6,221 bases of DNA from Thermomicrobiales bacterium. Its GTDB lineage: Bacteria > Chloroflexota > Chloroflexia > Thermomicrobiales > UBA6265. The stretch is from NCBI GenBank assembly GCA_030446955.1, contig JAUJMG010000257.1:1-6221 (forward strand), written 5' to 3'. Each line of letters begins with the position of its first letter. Position 1 is the first letter of the stretch. This document shows, piece by piece, positions 1 to 5,494 of this stretch. Below the pieces are notes generated by a model. That model saw only the letters and a list, made by a program, of their open reading frames with translations, was not told the DNA's origin and ran no database searches. Made by a program: the position numbers and the translations under genes.

Positions 1-921
1 CTTCAGCGGCGTGACCTTGAAGGCCGGATCAGCGTTGAAGTCGTACGGCTTTGGCGGGTTGGCCCTAGCGGCAGCGGCGTATTGCTTGCCGTACTTCCAG
101 CGCAGTGTCGGCCGGCGCTTCGCCAGCTCAAGGATCTGCTTGCGCTTCATGTTGCGGGTGAGGTCGTAGCCGAGGTCCTTCCGAAGCTGCTCGTTCTGGT
201 TGCTGTACACCCAGTCCCAGAAGGCGCCGTCCTCCATCTTCGGCAACTCATCCAGGAAGCGGTCCGGCACGAGCAGGACGGGCGTGCGACGATCCCAACA
301 CGTATTCAGCGGTAGATCGACAATCCGCCTGACCCACCGGTCGCGGGGGAAGTCGAAGCCCTGGTGGTCAAGACGGAAGCTCTCCAAGGGCACTCCATGC
401 CGCTGCGCTACCTCCCGCGTGTAGCGCACGAGGTCGTCCTTGACGACGTTACAGACCATGTCGCTGATCCGGTCCGCACCAAAGCCTTCGCCGAACAGCA
501 TGAGCTCACCGAAGTCATCGATGTTCGTCAGCCCAGCCCGGATGGCATCACTCGCGGCCTTGAGCATGTCCCGGCCAAGTCCCTCAGCGGAGCCAGAGCC
601 GAAGATCGTCTTGACGCCGTAACCGAGGCAGAACTCGGGAGGCTCTGGGAAGCTCAGCATGGCGGCTGCTCGCTGCCAACGGACAGACGTCTCTCGGCCC
701 TTGGACGCGGCGACGTGCTCCATGGCTGTGTTGAAGAAGTCGATGAGCCGGTCGTGAACCTCGTTCCAGGGCTTGGCCGTCTCGTCGAACATGAGGAACG
801 GGTCGACAAAGAGGTCGGTATCCGTATGGAGCTTCGGGTCGAACCAGTCGTCCGCCGAGGTGCGGGCAATCCCGAAGGCGTGCTCGAACGTCGAGTCTGG
901 GAAGCTCGTCCTACCAGCCAT
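1..921 (-). CDS. Partial large protein of an uncharacterised, probably nuclease-linked family (N-terminal 307 residues)
   Basis: Reading leftward from an ATG at 921, the frame stays open for 307 codons to the window edge, so the C-terminus lies outside. A strong ribosome binding site (GGAGGT at 931-926, 4-nt spacer) fixes the start. The protein looks soluble, with no signal peptide or membrane segment. Visible motifs are LFVDPFLMF (residues 37-45), a Gly-rich TIFGSGSAEGLG (105-116), GFGADRISDMV (146-156) and PVLLVPDRFL (214-223). I recognise this arrangement from hypothetical proteins of about 600 residues or more. From memory their C-terminal part resembles a PD-(D/E)XK nuclease, but that part is not in the window, so nuclease activity is inference only. 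The gene sits directly downstream of the small Myb-like gene on the same strand and is probably co-transcribed with it. The long open frame on the opposite strand (364-1068) is its shadow. I am sure it is a gene but not of its function. Confidence 0.88.
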   Translation of the reverse strand, partial: MAGRTSFPDSTFEHAFGIARTSADDWFDPKLHTDTDLFVDPFLMFDETAKPWNEVHDRLIDFFNTAMEHVAASKGRETSVRWQRAAAMLSFPEPPEFCLGYGVKTIFGSGSAEGLGRDMLKAASDAIRAGLTNIDDFGELMLFGEGFGADRISDMVCNVVKDDLVRYTREVAQRHGVPLESFRLDHQGFDFPRDRWVRRIVDLPLNTCWDRRTPVLLVPDRFLDELPKMEDGAFWDWVYSNQNEQLRKDLGYDLTRNMKRKQILELAKRRPTLRWKYGKQYAAAARANPPKPYDFNADPAFKVTPLK

Positions 922-1156
922 CAGGACCTCCGTACGCCAGACCTTCGCTTACTTCTTCTTCGTGCCGTAGGGCCGCCGATTCGTCGGCTTGGTGGAATAG
1001 GCCGAGGTCGTTGGCCTTCTTCTGCAGGGTGCCGGACGCTCGGTGCAAGTGAGGAGCCATCACCCTGATCGGGGTGTTCTGATTAATCTCCTGCTTGAGC
1101 TGCTGGACATCTGCCTCAGTCCACGGCTTGCCGGTCTTCGGCGGAGTCTTCGCCAC
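911..1156 (-). CDS. Small Myb/SANT-like putative DNA-binding protein with an apparent C-terminal frameshift
   Basis: The start is GTG at 1156, preceded by GGGAGGT (1169-1163) with a 6-nt spacer. As read, the product is 81 residues. Residues 10-53 (GKPWTEADVQQLKQEINQNT, then PIRVMAPHLHRASGTLQKKA) match the pattern of short Myb/SANT-like helical proteins, in which a WTxxD motif is followed by a helix and an RTxxxxxxKA motif. Family members typically end in a basic KPTNxxPYGxKKK tail. Here that tail (STKPTNRRPYGTKKK, then TAA at 951-949) is present but lies one frame away. Removing one base near 996-997 would give a clean 68-residue protein ending 27 nt before the next start. As sequenced, the frame instead runs into an unrelated acidic tail and stops at 911, overlapping the downstream ATG by 11 bp. 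It is the likely first gene of an operon with the partial gene to its left. DNA binding is inferred. Confidence 0.78.
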   Translation of the reverse strand: MAKTPPKTGKPWTEADVQQLKQEINQNTPIRVMAPHLHRASGTLQKKANDLGLFHQADESAALRHEEEVSEGLAYGGPDGW

Positions 1157-1175
1157 CTGCCCACCTCCCTAGCGC

Positions 1176-1193
1176 GGCCGTCAGTCGACGGCC
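1176..1193. repeat. Perfect 7-bp inverted repeat upstream of the small Myb-like gene
   Basis: GGCCGTC and GACGGCC flank a 4-nt loop (AGTC). The repeat lies 7 bp upstream of the Shine-Dalgarno sequence of the gene starting at 1156. An 8-bp palindrome, CCACGTGG, overlaps it at 1192-1199. On the minus-strand transcript it could form a leader hairpin, or as DNA it could be an operator for a regulator encoded nearby. The symmetry is seen directly; the role is inferred. Confidence 0.5.
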
Positions 1194-1202
1194 ACGTGGA
1201 GA

Positions 1203-1230
1203 ATGGTATCGACGGGTGCGGTGAATGACA
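1203..1230 (-). promoter_or_regulatory. Weak sigma70-like promoter candidate for the 1156 gene
   Basis: On the minus strand, TGTCAT (1230-1225) is followed after 16 bp by TACCAT (1208-1203), which fits the actinobacterial TANNNT -10 pattern. Transcription would start near 1196 and run into the inverted repeat at 1176-1193 and the ribosome binding site at 1169-1163. The -35 box is a poor match, so this is only a candidate based on position. Confidence 0.22.
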
Positions 1231-1515
1231 GGCGTGCTATTCCGTCGACACGGCAAGGTTCGCAAGCCAGAAAATGCACAACAGAACGAAGCGGCTACCG
1301 GAATCGCGACCCCCACCGAGTAAGAGACTTTCTCGACTGCCGTTCACCGCTCCGATGCGGCTGGCGCGCCGACGAGGCGAGCCGAAGGGGTCTGCTGCTC
1401 CGCCTGCTCGTCGGCTGCAACGCGCACGCGCCGTAACACTCAGCCGCCGGGTAGCGGCGACCGGAGCATCGCCACGGCCGAGGGGAGTGAGCCGTGACCT
1501 CCTGTCGACGTGCGG

Positions 1516-1531
1516 AGGAGGACACCCTCCT
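1516..1531 (-). terminator. Short hairpin just after the HTH gene, weak terminator candidate
   Basis: AGGAGG (1516-1521), a 4-nt loop and CCTCCT (1526-1531) form a perfect 6-bp stem that begins 2 nt past the stop codon of the minus-strand HTH gene. No T-tract follows on the minus strand, so it does not meet the usual intrinsic terminator pattern. It could instead mask the anti-Shine-Dalgarno-like sequence it contains. Confidence 0.22.
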
Positions 1532-1533
1532 GG

Positions 1534-2187
1534 CTATTTAGCAAACCTCCTTCTAGCGGTGCCGGCCGGTATGGAGAGCGCCTCACCGATCTCACGCCAA
1601 GTCACACCACTGGTACGAGCGTCGGCAACAGCGCGATTGATTTCCACTTCGAGCGCGCCTTCCAAGTGGCGCGCCGCCTGGAGTCTGTCGAGGGGTGTCA
1701 AGACACGGAGGGCTCGTAGAGCTTGCTCGGCCACTTGCGCCGATGTGGCATCTTGATCCTGTCCGAGGACGACCATTGCTTGGACGAGTCTTTCTGAGGC
1801 ATGTGCTCTGGCCGCCGGATCAGCGCGAGCGGCCGCCAGAATCAGGAGAAGGCCGACCTCCGCCGGGGCCACCGTGTCAAACGACTGCCGAAGGTACCGA
1901 CGCCGGTCACCAGGCGCACCTGGTACATCTCTTATGGCCCCTGGGATCATCAGTCCGCGATGCCGCCGGCGGTCGGCGTTCTGACGCCGGTCGGCCCAAC
2001 ACGCACTCACGAAGCGACCGACCACCGGTGCAGGATTCACTATTCCGTCGAGCAAATCTGCGAACGCCTCGGCGATCGTGGCGACGTCGACGCCACCGAG
2101 GATGCGGTTCATCTCCTGGACATCGCCTGACTTGAGAATGTCCATCAGCTGCTTACGTAGTCGCCGCAGGGGAACGGTTTCTCCCAT
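1534..2187 (-). CDS. 217-residue protein with C-terminal helix-turn-helix, function unknown
   Basis: The chosen start is ATG at 2187 (MGETVPLRRL), giving 217 residues. The frame is open further upstream, but there the translation turns into Ala/Arg/Ser/Thr-rich sequence that looks noncoding. No good Shine-Dalgarno sequence precedes 2187; an AGGAG lies 24 nt upstream, too far, so the mRNA may be leaderless or the start may differ slightly. Residues 1-50 form amphipathic helices ending in AEAFADLLDGIV. The middle (60-105) is Arg-rich and low in predicted structure, and 106-175 is Ala-rich helical. The C-terminus (about 183-217: INRAVADARTSGVTWREIGE onward, ending in TARRRFAK) has the layout of a helix-turn-helix common in actinobacterial hypothetical proteins, with VTWREIGEALSI as first helix and turn and AGTARRRF as recognition helix. 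A regulatory or DNA-binding role is inferred. I do not recognise a named family. Confidence 0.72.
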   Translation of the reverse strand: MGETVPLRRLRKQLMDILKSGDVQEMNRILGGVDVATIAEAFADLLDGIVNPAPVVGRFVSACWADRRQNADRRRHRGLMIPGAIRDVPGAPGDRRRYLRQSFDTVAPAEVGLLLILAAARADPAARAHASERLVQAMVVLGQDQDATSAQVAEQALRALRVLTPLDRLQAARHLEGALEVEINRAVADARTSGVTWREIGEALSIPAGTARRRFAK

Positions 2188-2242
2188 GTCAAGATGATCG
2201 CGTGCACTTTTCTCCTGCTGGCGGTGGGCTGACACTGGCCAC

Positions 2243-2638
2243 ATGGCACAGGGTCGACGCTGGGAACATGCGGCCATCCGATCAATGGCCCGCGCTCCGG
2301 CGCTTGCCGGCCTCCCATCGGTCCCAGCGGTTCTTCGAGCGGTGGCGTGGGTGGCGGTCGGCGTAATGCTGCTGTCTGTGCTCCTGAGCGCGTGTTGCAC
2401 CCTTGCGCTCGCGGTGGCGCGCCTAGCCGAAACCGCTGTCGAGAGCGCGAGGAGAACCCAACGTGCGCTTGCTTGGCTGCCGGAGGGTTGCGCAGGCTCT
2501 GAGGGACCTATGGCCGAGCGATGCCGTCCGAGTACGCCTGCAGGTCGAAGCATGCCGTCTGTGGCCCGCCGGGCCTCTCATCTTGTGGTCGATCCATTTG
2601 AGAGCACCAACGGGTCACTCAGGCCAGGCAACCCTTGA
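2243..2638 (+). CDS. Doubtful ORF for a small single-pass membrane protein
   Basis: This 131-residue frame contains one convincing hydrophobic stretch (about residues 31-60: VLRAVAWVAVGVMLLSVLLS and onward) followed by an amphipathic helix (ARLAETAVESARRTQRALAW). Third positions are G or C in most codons across residues 28-80, as expected for a real gene in this background. Against it, no Shine-Dalgarno sequence precedes ATG 2243 or the internal ATG at 2285, the last 45 residues look random, and no family is recognised. It would be divergent from the HTH gene, with 55 bp between the starts. It may be real, a degraded gene or a chance frame. Confidence 0.33.
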   Translation: MAQGRRWEHAAIRSMARAPALAGLPSVPAVLRAVAWVAVGVMLLSVLLSACCTLALAVARLAETAVESARRTQRALAWLPEGCAGSEGPMAERCRPSTPAGRSMPSVARRASHLVVDPFESTNGSLRPGNP

Positions 2639-2788
2639 CCGGTGCTTTTTCGGATCTCGGTCCAGGATCTTGATTGGAGGCGTGTGATGCGGTGGTCACC
2701 GGCAGGCCCGGCAGGGTCGCGCCGACCGTCGCCGACTTCTACAACCGTCGGGTAGCCTCGCCGGACGAGCCGGCATCGTTGCATCGCG

Positions 2789-2832
2789 GTAACGTTCGCC
2801 TCAGGAGGCCACGATACCGTTCGCCTCGGAGG
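2789..2832. repeat. Imperfect direct repeat duplicating a Shine-Dalgarno region
   Basis: GGTAACGTTCGCCTCAGGAGG (2789-2808, one base omitted from the unit count) recurs as GATACCGTTCGCCTCGGAGG (2813-2832). The 10-base core CGTTCGCCTC followed by a GGAGG is shared, with a period of about 25 bp. The second copy supplies the ribosome binding site for the gene at 2839; the first leaves a GGAGG with no start codon at the right distance. It may be a tandem duplication or a pair of operator sites. Confidence 0.55.
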
Positions 2833-2833
2833 T
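2828..2833 (+). promoter_or_regulatory. Ribosome binding site that decides the 2839 start
   Basis: GGAGGT with a 5-nt spacer (ACAGG) before ATG 2839 is near-optimal. It is the reason for preferring 2839 over the in-frame TTG at 2674, which has no comparable site. Confidence 0.8.
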
Positions 2834-2838
2834 ACAGG

Positions 2839-3384
2839 ATGCCGGCTTTCGCCGATGCCCAGACCGAAATTGCTGGATTACTGCAGCGGCGACTTGGACT
2901 GCAAGAAGAGCTAGCAACGGACATGGCCAGCAAGTTTCTCGCCGCGGTCCTCGACCAGGCGTTGGTGAACGTCAGGTCCCAGACGGTTGGACCGTCGAAC
3001 CTCTCGGCAGTCCGTGTACAGCAGGTGGAGCTAATCGCCTACCGGTTTGGACGCCTCCCTAGCGTGCGAGAGCTGACTGCACTCCTCCGCATAACGGAAT
3101 CCGCTGCCCGAACAACACTGCGTAATGTCTTGGCAATTTCAGATCGAGCTAATGACGTAGCCCTAAGAAGCGTTTTCGATCGAGCGACCCGGGGAGGATC
3201 TGTCGGCAACAAGGGTGACCCCAAAAACGGCCAGATCTGGGAGTTCGCGTCAGGTGCCGACCTCGATCTCGCTCGGGAGCAACTCGAGATGCGTCAGGTA
3301 AGGTTCACTACCACGGCGGAGGGCGACGGGAAGTATGTCCTGGTCATCGACCGCAGTTTCGATCCTGATCAGCTCGCAGGCTGA
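2839..3384 (+). CDS. 181-residue soluble protein with probable helix-turn-helix, unknown family
   Basis: The start is ATG 2839 behind a strong GGAGGT. The protein has no membrane segment. Residues 1-47 are helical (AQTEIAGLLQRRLGLQEELA). Residues about 58-102 (VRVQQVELIAYRFGRLPSVR, then ELTALLRITESAARTTLRNV) have the spacing of a helix-turn-helix or winged-helix domain, with ELTALLRITESAARTTL as the likely turn and recognition helix. The C-terminal part (about 132-173) alternates short helices and strands (IWEFASGADLDLAREQLEMR and RFTTTAEGDGKYVLVIDRSF), perhaps a small ligand-binding or dimerisation unit. Codon use is less GC-biased than in the neighbours (ATA, AAT, CTA, and a TTA at codon 14), suggesting transfer. 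It ends where the membrane protein gene begins or just before, so both are probably one operon. A regulator or sensor role is inferred. Confidence 0.82.
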   Translation: MPAFADAQTEIAGLLQRRLGLQEELATDMASKFLAAVLDQALVNVRSQTVGPSNLSAVRVQQVELIAYRFGRLPSVRELTALLRITESAARTTLRNVLAISDRANDVALRSVFDRATRGGSVGNKGDPKNGQIWEFASGADLDLAREQLEMRQVRFTTTAEGDGKYVLVIDRSFDPDQLAG

Positions 3385-3748
3385 GCTGGCCAAGCCGGAC
3401 AGCATCGTCCGAGCCGAGGAACTGATGAAGCTCATCACTTCACCCACTAGCGTGGCGACGCTTATCCTGATCGGGTTTGCCCGCACGCAGCTTGACAAGA
3501 ACGCCGCCCTCTACGACCGTAACCGCACAGTGTATGCCCTCTTGGCGTCGGTCGGCGCGGCAGTCATCACAAGTGTCATCGTTGCAGTGATGCTGCCCCT
3601 TTCTATTCGCGTCGTCTACACCAACCGCGGACCAGTCGAGACAACGCTGCTCGTCTACGTGCTGACGCATATGGTCGCGGTCGGAACGGCACTTTACTCC
3701 GTAAAGGTCATTCTTGAGTGCTGGCGAGAACTCAGCACGCATAATTAG
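3335..3748 (+). CDS. Small integral membrane protein, possible effector partner of the 2839 gene
   Basis: The frame gives 137 residues from ATG 3335, which overlaps the preceding gene by 50 bp in another frame. An alternative start at ATG 3425 has a better site (GAGGA at 3416-3420, 4-nt spacer), lies 40 bp after the upstream stop and would give 107 residues. Two clear membrane segments are seen at about residues 67-90 (YALLASVGAAVITSVIVAVM) and 103-128 (TTLLVYVLTHMVAVGTALYS), plus a shorter hydrophobic stretch at 38-49. The segment between 50 and 65 is charged (RTQLDKNAALYDRNR). The first 25 or so residues may be an artefact of overlapping frames. No family is recognised. A soluble HTH protein followed by a two-helix membrane protein resembles regulator plus membrane-effector modules in defence loci; this is inference only. 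Confidence 0.75.
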   Translation: MSWSSTAVSILISSQAELAKPDSIVRAEELMKLITSPTSVATLILIGFARTQLDKNAALYDRNRTVYALLASVGAAVITSVIVAVMLPLSIRVVYTNRGPVETTLLVYVLTHMVAVGTALYSVKVILECWRELSTHN

Positions 3749-4110
3749 CAGCAGTAAGTGGGTGATGGGCCGCTGAGACGAGGTTTCGTAGAACATGCTG
3801 TAAACACACACTTGAAGATCCGTCGATTACGAAATCCCGAAGCGCAGGCACGGAGCCCGGGATTGGGAGCTGTGCTCTACGAGACGTTCAATCCCCACCC
3901 TCGGAGCCCCCGGCGAAGGCCCGGGTACGGCACGGATGCAGCGCGACATAACGCCGGGCTCGCCTTCCTGTGCGACGAATGATCCGGAGCCTTCGTGGCG
4001 ACGGCCACCCCGATCGCCGCCCGCCTTGCCACAGGGCTTCGCATGCACGACGACGGCACGGAGCGCAGCGGGCCTTGTACGAGCCACGGACGTCTTCGTG
4101 CCGGCCGGCG

Positions 4111-4160
4111 CACTCGTTCCCGCGCCTATCCCATGACGTTGTCGTGGGAAGGAACGAATG
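4111..4160 (+). repeat. Compound hairpin (10-bp outer and 9-bp inner stem) upstream of the TIR operon
   Basis: The outer arms CACTCGTTCC (4111-4120) and GGAACGAATG (4151-4160) pair at 9 of 10 positions. The inner arms TCCCATGAC (4129-4137) and GTCGTGGGA (4141-4149) pair at 8 positions plus one T-G that is a wobble in RNA read from the plus strand but an A-C mismatch on the minus strand. The inner loop is 3 nt; the interior loop has 8 nt on one side and 1 nt on the other. The strand asymmetry weakly favours a plus-strand RNA structure. It lies about 165 bp before the TIR gene. No T-tract follows, so it is not a usual terminator. Confidence 0.6.
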
Positions 4161-4182
4161 GCATCCCGTCCTCAGCGCTACG

Positions 4183-4225
4183 GGCCAGGAGCCTCGGGTC
4201 CTTGCACCGAGGCATGGCGCTGGCC
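4183..4225 (+). repeat. Second compound hairpin upstream of the TIR operon
   Basis: The outer arms GGCCAG (4183-4188) and CTGGCC (4220-4225) and the inner arms GCCTCGG (4191-4197) and CCGAGGC (4207-4213) are all perfectly complementary, nested, with a 9-nt loop and an asymmetric interior loop (2 nt and 6 nt). Its overall design is like that of the hairpin at 4111-4160, 22 bp away. It could be part of the same RNA leader or a regulatory site. An in-frame ATG at 4214, inside it, is a possible but less likely start of the TIR protein. Confidence 0.55.
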
Positions 4226-4324
4226 TTCAAAGGCGGATCGCAAAACCTGAGAGACTGCACGCATGGTGGCGGCACTAGCGAGGAGAGCGTTCCGGTCAAG
4301 AGTCTGCTTCGGGGCCCGAGCAGC

Positions 4325-5494
4325 GTGACGAACCTCAGTAGGCGCGGCTCCCCAAGCGTGTTCATTTCCTACGCTGTCGGCCCGATGACTGCTCCCGCTA
4401 AAGCTCTCCGGGAGGCGTTGGAGCGTCACGATGTGCATCCATGGACGGTTCACGCTGACGTCCCAGTCGGCGCTTCATGGGAGAACTCAGTCGACGAAGC
4501 GATTCGTAACGCTGACGCCTTCGTCATCCTGATCGCTCCAGGTGACGAGCAAAACCGCTGGCTCTTGTTCGAGACCCGACACATCCTCACACGCGTGTGG
4601 GGCGGCGCCGAAGCTCGCGTCTCAGTACTCGCTCCGGCTGTCGGCGCCATCCCTTCGGCGCTCCGGCATCAAGACTTTGTGTCGTACTTTGCGCATGACG
4701 AGGTCCAGATCGAACGGTGGGCAAGCGAGCCCGGCGCTGTCGATCTGTTCGTCGAAAGATGGCTTCAGGCCTCACGACAACCGCAACCGGCGACCCCTCC
4801 TTCCCGACAGGACCAGGTCGCGCTCTGGCGCAACGCGCTGGTTCACATTGGCCGTGGGCCGGGCCCGAGTGACGAAGAGAAGCAGCGACTTCTGAACTCG
4901 CTTTGGGAGGAGTTGGTCCGCGGCAACTGGGCCCCCTCCGACGCGGTGCCAAGTGCACGCCTGGATGCCGCTCTACAGCGTGCCGTTCTGGCCCAGCAGT
5001 TCGGTGACAAGGGGCTGGCCTCCAACTACTTCAACCTCGCGTCCGAGGCTGTGCCGCGCCTACCGGAGAGCGCTGATCCGCGTATTCAGTACGCCGCTGG
5101 ATTGGCTGCGCTCGGAGCCGGTGACCCTGTTGAGGCTGCTAAGCTATTTCGGGCTGCCGCGGCGCTCTACGAGTCTTCGTATGGGGCACTTGATGCCCGT
5201 ACCATCGGCGCATTGTATAACCTCGGAGTCGCCCTCTCGGCATCCGGTCATGTGAGTGAGGCGTCGGCAGCATATGAGTCTGTTCTGGAACGCTCGCGGG
5301 ATGGGCTAGGTCCCCTCCACCCGCAAACAGCGAGCGCTGCGTTCAAGCTTGCACAACTACGGGCGCGAGCGGGGGCGGTTGAGGAAGCCGTCGCCTTGCT
5401 CCACGCTGCGGAAGAGGCGTATGAACTCGTGACGCCCGCCGACAGTGTGGAGCTAGCGGCGGTTCGTTCGGAGTTGAGCCGCCTCCAGTCATGA
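4325..5494 (+). CDS. TIR-domain protein with C-terminal TPR repeats
   Basis: The 389-residue protein has an N-terminal TIR domain at about residues 11-147. SVFISYA (11-17) is strand A, the BB-loop region is around 43-52 (HADVPVGASW), ADAFVILIAP (63-72) is the central strand, and RWLLFETRHIL (78-88) places Glu83 where TIR NADases carry the catalytic glutamate. A Pro/Gln-rich linker (148-163) leads to a helical part with TPR-like units at about 251-284, 293-326 and 335-368, including GPLHPQTASAAFKLAQL, typical of kinesin-light-chain-like TPRs. Bacterial TIR domains commonly cleave NAD+ or make cyclic ADP-ribose signals when activated; the TPRs may sense or bind a partner. Start GTG 4325 is chosen because sequence before it in the same open frame (back to GTG 3995) looks noncoding; its ribosome binding site is weak. 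The stop overlaps the next start as ATGA, so the two are translationally coupled. Confidence 0.88.
   Translation: MTNLSRRGSPSVFISYAVGPMTAPAKALREALERHDVHPWTVHADVPVGASWENSVDEAIRNADAFVILIAPGDEQNRWLLFETRHILTRVWGGAEARVSVLAPAVGAIPSALRHQDFVSYFAHDEVQIERWASEPGAVDLFVERWLQASRQPQPATPPSRQDQVALWRNALVHIGRGPGPSDEEKQRLLNSLWEELVRGNWAPSDAVPSARLDAALQRAVLAQQFGDKGLASNYFNLASEAVPRLPESADPRIQYAAGLAALGAGDPVEAAKLFRAAAALYESSYGALDARTIGALYNLGVALSASGHVSEASAAYESVLERSRDGLGPLHPQTASAAFKLAQLRARAGAVEEAVALLHAAEEAYELVTPADSVELAAVRSELSRLQS

Larger units (their letters stand above)
1157..1533. other. Intergenic region between two minus-strand genes
   Basis: I see no supportable gene in these 377 bp. Open frames here on either strand lack a ribosome binding site and read as Arg/Ser/Pro-rich composition typical of noncoding GC-rich DNA. 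Besides the promoter candidate and the inverted repeat near 1176, it holds a perfect 9-bp inverted repeat, GCCGACGAG at 1368-1376 and CTCGTCGGC at 1407-1415, with a 30-nt loop. The region separates the HTH gene from the Myb-like/nuclease-family pair, so the latter probably has its own promoter. Confidence 0.6.
2639..2838. other. Upstream region of the 2839 gene
   Basis: No gene is supported here. If the doubtful membrane ORF at 2243-2638 is not real, the full gene-free stretch is 2188-2838 (651 bp). A TTGACC at 2635-2640 could be a -35 element, but I see no matching -10 at the right distance. The frame of the downstream gene is open back to a TTG at 2674, but the added residues are Arg/Pro-rich and unlike a protein N-terminus. 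Confidence 0.5.
3749..4324. other. 576-bp region without a convincing gene, rich in inverted repeats
   Basis: Frames here on both strands lack ribosome binding sites and read as random Arg/Pro/Ser-rich sequence. Structure is abundant instead. TTTCGTA at 3784-3790 is inverted at 3828-3834. GAGCCCGG at 3853-3860 is inverted as CCGGGCTC at 3954-3961, and a second copy of CGGAGCCC sits at 3902-3909, where GAGCCCCCGGCG can also pair with CGCCGGGCTC. CGGCACG at 4054-4060 is inverted at 4097-4103. Two compound hairpins follow at 4111-4160 and 4183-4225. In GC-rich DNA single 7-bp repeats are weak evidence, but the cluster upstream of the TIR operon could be a long structured leader, a small RNA gene or a degraded element. 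Confidence 0.5.

Noticed and set aside
364..1068. 234-codon plus-strand open frame
   Set aside because: It lies opposite the partial minus-strand gene, which has recognisable motifs and a strong ribosome binding site; the plus frame has His/Val/Glu/Arg-rich shadow composition and no such site.
1274..1756. 160-codon plus-strand open frame
   Set aside because: It has no ribosome binding site, is Arg/Ser/Pro-rich, and its second half is antisense to the HTH domain of the minus-strand gene.
2188..2553. N-terminal extension of the minus-strand HTH gene to ATG 2553
   Set aside because: The added residues are Ala/Arg/Ser/Thr-rich low-complexity sequence, unlike the helical protein that follows MGETVPLRRL.
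2674..2838. N-terminal extension of the 181-residue protein to TTG 2674
   Set aside because: ATG 2839 has a near-perfect ribosome binding site; the extension is Arg/Pro-rich and crosses a direct repeat.
3856..3910. tRNA-like GTTCAATCCCC sequence
   Set aside because: The flanking bases do not form a T-arm stem (AGACG against CCCAC), and no D-arm, anticodon arm or acceptor stem can be built.
3827..4113. Two minus-strand open frames of 78 and 86 codons
   Set aside because: There is no ribosome binding site, no recognisable domain and random-looking composition; both fall in the inverted-repeat-rich stretch.
3995..4324. N-terminal extension of the TIR protein by 110 residues to GTG 3995
   Set aside because: The translation has no protein-like pattern, passes through two hairpins, and bacterial TIR domains of this type usually start within the first few residues, as from GTG 4325.
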